Assembly: GCF_014844035.1 (NCBI RefSeq)
Contig: NZ_CP062159.1
Coordinates: 5,022,001 to 5,086,000, forward strand
Length of the DNA stretch: 64,000 bases
Reading direction: 5' to 3'
From: Flavobacterium sp. MDT1-60
GTDB lineage: Bacteria; Bacteroidota; Bacteroidia; Flavobacteriales; Flavobacteriaceae
This document shows, piece after piece, positions 60,992 to 64,000 of this stretch. The translations under genes were made by a program, and so were the position numbers. The notes below the pieces were generated by a model. It saw nothing but the letters and a program-made list of their open reading frames with translations, did no database searches and was not told the DNA's origin. Within the stretch, counting starts at the first letter, position 1; every line of letters starts with the position of its first letter.

Positions 60992-61877
60992 GTTCTGATA
61001 GTTTAAATTGATTTCTAGCTTTTATAATATCATAAATTGCATCTGCAACACCTTTTACAATTTCTATTTCATATTTAGTATCAAATGCATTTTCTTTTAT
61101 AGAATCAATACAAATGAAACCCACGCAATTATGTTTTTGATGATCCAAATTGGTTGGTACTATAGGAAATACAAGCTCACTGTTGTAAGGAAGTATTTGA
61201 TCCGTATGAAGTGCCATGCTTGTATTATCATAATTTCTTGAATTATTAACACTGTTATTTACGTAAGCCTTTGATGTATTGTTAGATGATACTTTATTAA
61301 GGCAAAATGTAAAAGCTGTATTACCTAATAATGTGTGTTTAGTTTCAGTATAAGCTATTGTATCTCGTGAAGAATGTTCACTATCTCTAACTAAATTCAT
61401 AACTAGAGTTTCATTATTCCATTCACTGGCAATAGGAACTTTTATTGAAACTGCGCATTCGTCTTTAACTATGTCAGTAAAAATAATTTTTAAATTATTG
61501 CATAAAAGAATCATTGCTTTCAAAAATTCTGTATCATCATGAGTATTCTTTTTTCTATACTCATTTAATGAAGCAGAACATTCATTTAGTAATATTATTG
61601 CATTACCATAAATTGAATTTGTGTAAACTTCATGAAAATATTTCAAACTCTCTTTCACAAAAATCAATCCCCATCTAACTAAAAAGATGAATAATAGAAG
61701 TACAACTCCAAAAATTAGTGATGTCTGAAATTTTAATCCTAAAAACTTTTCTCCTATTAATAATGTTCCGCCAACTGATCCAACACTAGATAAAAAAAAC
61801 TTCCAAACAGTCCACTTTAAACTGAGTTTAAAACTTCTACTTAAAATAGATGTAATTTCTGAGAAATTAAACGTCAT
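60969..61877 (-). CDS. Two-TM membrane protein with GAF-like C-terminal domain
   Basis: 302 aa. Two hydrophobic segments (about residues 27-45 and 52-73, TSLIFGVVLLLFIFLVRWGL) form a membrane hairpin. A helical linker follows (residues 75-135). The C-terminal part has the strand-helix pattern of a GAF domain, with the typical end CVGFICIDSIKENAFDTKYE then VKGVADAIYDIIKA. A membrane-bound sensor or effector that binds a small ligand is plausible. The gene reads away from the YobI-like NTPase gene, sharing a 343-nt divergent region with it, and overlaps the 91-aa gene. Confidence 0.65.
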   Translation of the reverse strand: MTFNFSEITSILSRSFKLSLKWTVWKFFLSSVGSVGGTLLIGEKFLGLKFQTSLIFGVVLLLFIFLVRWGLIFVKESLKYFHEVYTNSIYGNAIILLNECSASLNEYRKKNTHDDTEFLKAMILLCNNLKIIFTDIVKDECAVSIKVPIASEWNNETLVMNLVRDSEHSSRDTIAYTETKHTLLGNTAFTFCLNKVSSNNTSKAYVNNSVNNSRNYDNTSMALHTDQILPYNSELVFPIVPTNLDHQKHNCVGFICIDSIKENAFDTKYEIEIVKGVADAIYDIIKARNQFKLSEHGEKQQA

Positions 61878-62220
61878 ACAATATTTATTTTAACAATATT
61901 TTAGCAAGTATAACGCTTTTTATTACAATTCATAATAAATTTAGGCAATTAAATGTTAAGGTATATATTTTTTACGAATTATTTATGCTTATTTATTTAA
62001 TTATAAGGATTTTAAGTTTTTTTTCAATGTGCAAACCATAAATAACTTAGCACTTTCAAAATTTAGTGAGGATTAGAAACTTTAAAGTAAGAGTAATTTT
62101 ATATTAAACAGATTTGCTTACTATTGAATTGTGAAGAACCCAATTTTTTTAATTAGAGGTTGGATTTAATTAATAAAAATCTTAATAATTATATTACTAT
62201 TTTTGTAAAAACCATATATA
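61878..62220. other. Divergent AT-rich region between the GAF-like and NTPase genes
   Basis: 343 nt without a gene. TATTTTTG at 62198-62205 is a good -7 box for the NTPase gene, 15 nt before its start. Near 62140-62165 a weak dyad (aaccc...gaggttgg) may form. No long repeat or hairpin is evident. Confidence 0.5.
62198..62205 (+). promoter_or_regulatory. Predicted -7 box of the YobI-like NTPase gene
   Basis: TATTTTTG matches TAnnTTTG. The start codon at 62221 is 15 nt downstream, so the 5' leader would be very short. Confidence 0.45.
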
Positions 62221-64000
62221 ATGAAAAAGAGTTTTAAATACAATATCCTGATTAAGATAAATCTATACATAAAGAAAATAATTAATGAACTAGAAAAAGA
62301 AAATAATAAAAGTCAAATAAATAAGTTTGAAGCCTTAACTCCTACTGACAATGCAACTGATAAAGAATTTTACTTTGTTGCCCTTAAAGAAGCCTTATTG
62401 AATGATGATGTAAAAAATATTGCATTAACAGGAACATATGGTTCAGGAAAGAGCAGTATTATTAAAACATTTCAAAAAAATTATGATGAGTATGAATATT
62501 TAAATATTTCTTTAGCATCCTTTAAAGATAAGATTGAGCCAAAAAATGATCAAAATGAAGAAAATTTAAACCGGTTAATTGAATTAAGTATACTTCAACA
62601 GATTTTTTATAAAGAAAAGCATGATGAAATTCCTGATTCCAGGTTTAAAAGGATTAAGAATATCAGCAAAAAGAAAGTTTTACTTAATTCATTTCTATTT
62701 TTAATTTGGTGTTTATCAATTGCATATCTGTTTAAACATCAACAAGTAGGTAAAGATTTTTCAGAGTTAAATACAATTTTACAAAGCCCTTATCTTAAAT
62801 ATACATTCTTAATAATAAGCTTATTAGGATTGTATTTCATAGCTATTAAGCTTGTTAGAATATTTAATAATTCAAAACTTAACAAATTAAATATCCAAAG
62901 TGCAGATATTGAAATTGGAGATAATAATGATAAATCAATATTAAATCATCACTTGGATGAGATACTTTACTTTTTTGAAGTTACTAAGTATGATACAGTT
63001 GTGATAGAAGATTTGGATAGATTTAATGATACAGAAATATTTACCAAGTTAAGAGAATTAAACAATTTGATAAATGGATCTAAACAAATTGGAAGAAAGA
63101 TAGTTTTCTTATATGCAATTAGAGATAACATGTTTCAAGATAAAGATAGAACCAAGTTTTTTGATTTTATTATTCCGGTAATACCAATAATTAATCCATC
63201 AAATTCAAATGAGATTATAAAAAACAAACTTTTAAAATTAAATTCTAAAAGCATTCCAAGTGAAGATTTTATAGATGATGTTTCTATCTTTATTGAAGAT
63301 ATGAGATTACTTATAAATATCTGTAATGAATACTCACTCTACAAAGATAATCTAGGTGAAAAATTAAATCAAAATAATCTGTTTGCTATAATTATTTACA
63401 AAAATTTATGCCCTGATGATTTTGCTGAATTGCATAATGGAAAGGGCAATATCTATAAATTGATTACAGATAAACCAAACTATATAAAAGATAAAATAGT
63501 AAATATTGACAAATCATTACTTGAATGTAGAACGCAAATAAAAAATATTGAAAATGAAAAAATTGCTGATATTGATGAATTAAAAGCCATCTATATACAA
63601 GAATTTAGAAAACAAAGGCCAGAAGCATTATCAATAAAATTGAATAACATAGATTATGATTTTACAAAGTTGTTTGATGAAGATGCTTTTGAATTATTAA
63701 GAACGCAGACAAAGTTAAAATACATATTTTTAAGCAACTATAATTATAATGCAAATTTATTTCAAAAGTCTGAAAATACTATTGACTTTTCATTTGAAAA
63801 AATTGAAAATGCAGTTAATGAAAAACATACTTATGATGAAAGGGAGCAACTAATCATTGATAAGGAAGAAAGCAAAATTAATAAGCTAAAACAGGAAATT
63901 GAAAAGTTAAATATTGAAAAAAGCGAAATCAAAACTTGGTCATTAAGACAGGTTCTTAATTCTATAGGTGTAGCAAGTATTTTTTCAACAATTGAAATAA
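62221..64000 (+). CDS. YobI/KAP-type P-loop NTPase, partial (C-terminus beyond window)
   Basis: 593 codons are open from ATG 62221 to the window end, with no stop. FEALTPTDNATDKEFYFVAL then VKNIALTGTYGSGKSSIIKT holds Walker A (residues 71-79). Two membrane helices (about 152-171 and 192-212) are inserted before Walker B (VVIEDLDRF, 261-268), the hallmark of KAP NTPases. NDTEIFTKLRELNNLINGS and VFLYAIRDNMFQDKDRTKFFDF follow, as in YobI-like proteins. The C-terminal visible part is a long coiled coil (about 540-580, EESKINKLKQEIEKLNIEK). Anchored in the inner membrane with the ATPase in the cytoplasm. KAP-type NTPases occur in some anti-phage systems; a defence role here is inference. Confidence 0.85.
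   Translation, partial: MKKSFKYNILIKINLYIKKIINELEKENNKSQINKFEALTPTDNATDKEFYFVALKEALLNDDVKNIALTGTYGSGKSSIIKTFQKNYDEYEYLNISLASFKDKIEPKNDQNEENLNRLIELSILQQIFYKEKHDEIPDSRFKRIKNISKKKVLLNSFLFLIWCLSIAYLFKHQQVGKDFSELNTILQSPYLKYTFLIISLLGLYFIAIKLVRIFNNSKLNKLNIQSADIEIGDNNDKSILNHHLDEILYFFEVTKYDTVVIEDLDRFNDTEIFTKLRELNNLINGSKQIGRKIVFLYAIRDNMFQDKDRTKFFDFIIPVIPIINPSNSNEIIKNKLLKLNSKSIPSEDFIDDVSIFIEDMRLLINICNEYSLYKDNLGEKLNQNNLFAIIIYKNLCPDDFAELHNGKGNIYKLITDKPNYIKDKIVNIDKSLLECRTQIKNIENEKIADIDELKAIYIQEFRKQRPEALSIKLNNIDYDFTKLFDEDAFELLRTQTKLKYIFLSNYNYNANLFQKSENTIDFSFEKIENAVNEKHTYDEREQLIIDKEESKINKLKQEIEKLNIEKSEIKTWSLRQVLNSIGVASIFSTIEI

Larger units (their letters stand above)
54431..64000. mobile_element. Integrated element next to tRNA-fMet (left part)
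   Basis: A tyrosine integrase lies just beyond the tRNA gene with phased direct repeats before it. Helicase, Sak4-like ATPase and DUF3871-like genes follow, then an accessory module. Base composition is visibly more AT-rich than upstream. No second copy of the tRNA 3' end is found up to base 64000, so the right attachment site lies outside the window and the exact left edge is not proven. Type (integrative element, phage satellite or prophage remnant) is undecided: no structural phage or conjugation genes are seen here. Confidence 0.7.

Overview
The window looks like a chromosome segment of a flavobacterium (Bacteroidota), probably Flavobacterium or a close relative. Signs seen in the sequence: low GC; promoters of the Bacteroidota type (TTG, about 19-22 nt, then TAnnTTTG); a type IX secretion C-terminal sorting domain; SusC/TonB-type receptors with carboxypeptidase-like N-termini; the lipoprotein TamL with TamB; and family-typical genes (GSCFA, DUF4230, DUF5522, GxxExxY). 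No species name is claimed.

Bases 1-54400 are mostly core chromosome. They hold translation and GTPase genes (lysS, alaS, der, era, an initiator tRNA), metabolism (ldhA, hemL, ilvA, hutU, an aromatic amino acid hydroxylase, a PLP-dependent desulfhydrase/deaminase), envelope functions (TamL/TamB, M23, CHAP and glucosaminidase hydrolases, LemA and TPM-domain proteins, TonB-dependent receptors, many lipoproteins), a GH30-ricin T9SS exoenzyme, an ABC exporter and a group III truncated haemoglobin. Clear transcription units are the minus-strand chain 12819-9087 ending in hemL, the overlapping tamB-tamL pair, and MerR-LemA-TPM-TPM.

Two small leader ORFs missed by ordinary gene calling stand out. 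An 18-codon Ile-rich peptide (16212-16268), followed by an antiterminator/terminator arrangement, precedes ilvA. A 36-codon ORF ending in MMCMCW (43089-43199) lies between an Rrf2 regulator and a TonB-dependent receptor. Intergenic space is rich in dispersed repeats: a hairpin element with covarying stems (three copies), long perfect inverted repeats with a GAGGAACGA core, TCTAAAA heptamer arrays just before start codons, gccacgaatt-ended elements, and a GxxExxY gene bracketed by ~50-nt inverted repeats. A RelE/ParE-type toxin-antitoxin pair at 3502-4013 carries an in-frame TAA in each gene.

From the initiator tRNA gene (54322-54394) onward the window enters a visibly more AT-rich integrated element. 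In order it carries phased AAGGTTGCA repeats, a tyrosine integrase, a divergent SF2 helicase, a ~360-nt noncoding region with strong hairpins, a Sak4-like RecA-fold ATPase, a DUF3871/DUF932-like protein, and a divergently oriented accessory module: a two-TM protein with a GAF-like C-terminus, a 91-aa partner, and a YobI/KAP-type P-loop NTPase with a membrane hairpin inside the NTPase domain, cut by the window end. The far end of the element is outside the window. The accessory module is the best candidate for an undescribed system, possibly phage defence, but that role is inference from architecture and context only.
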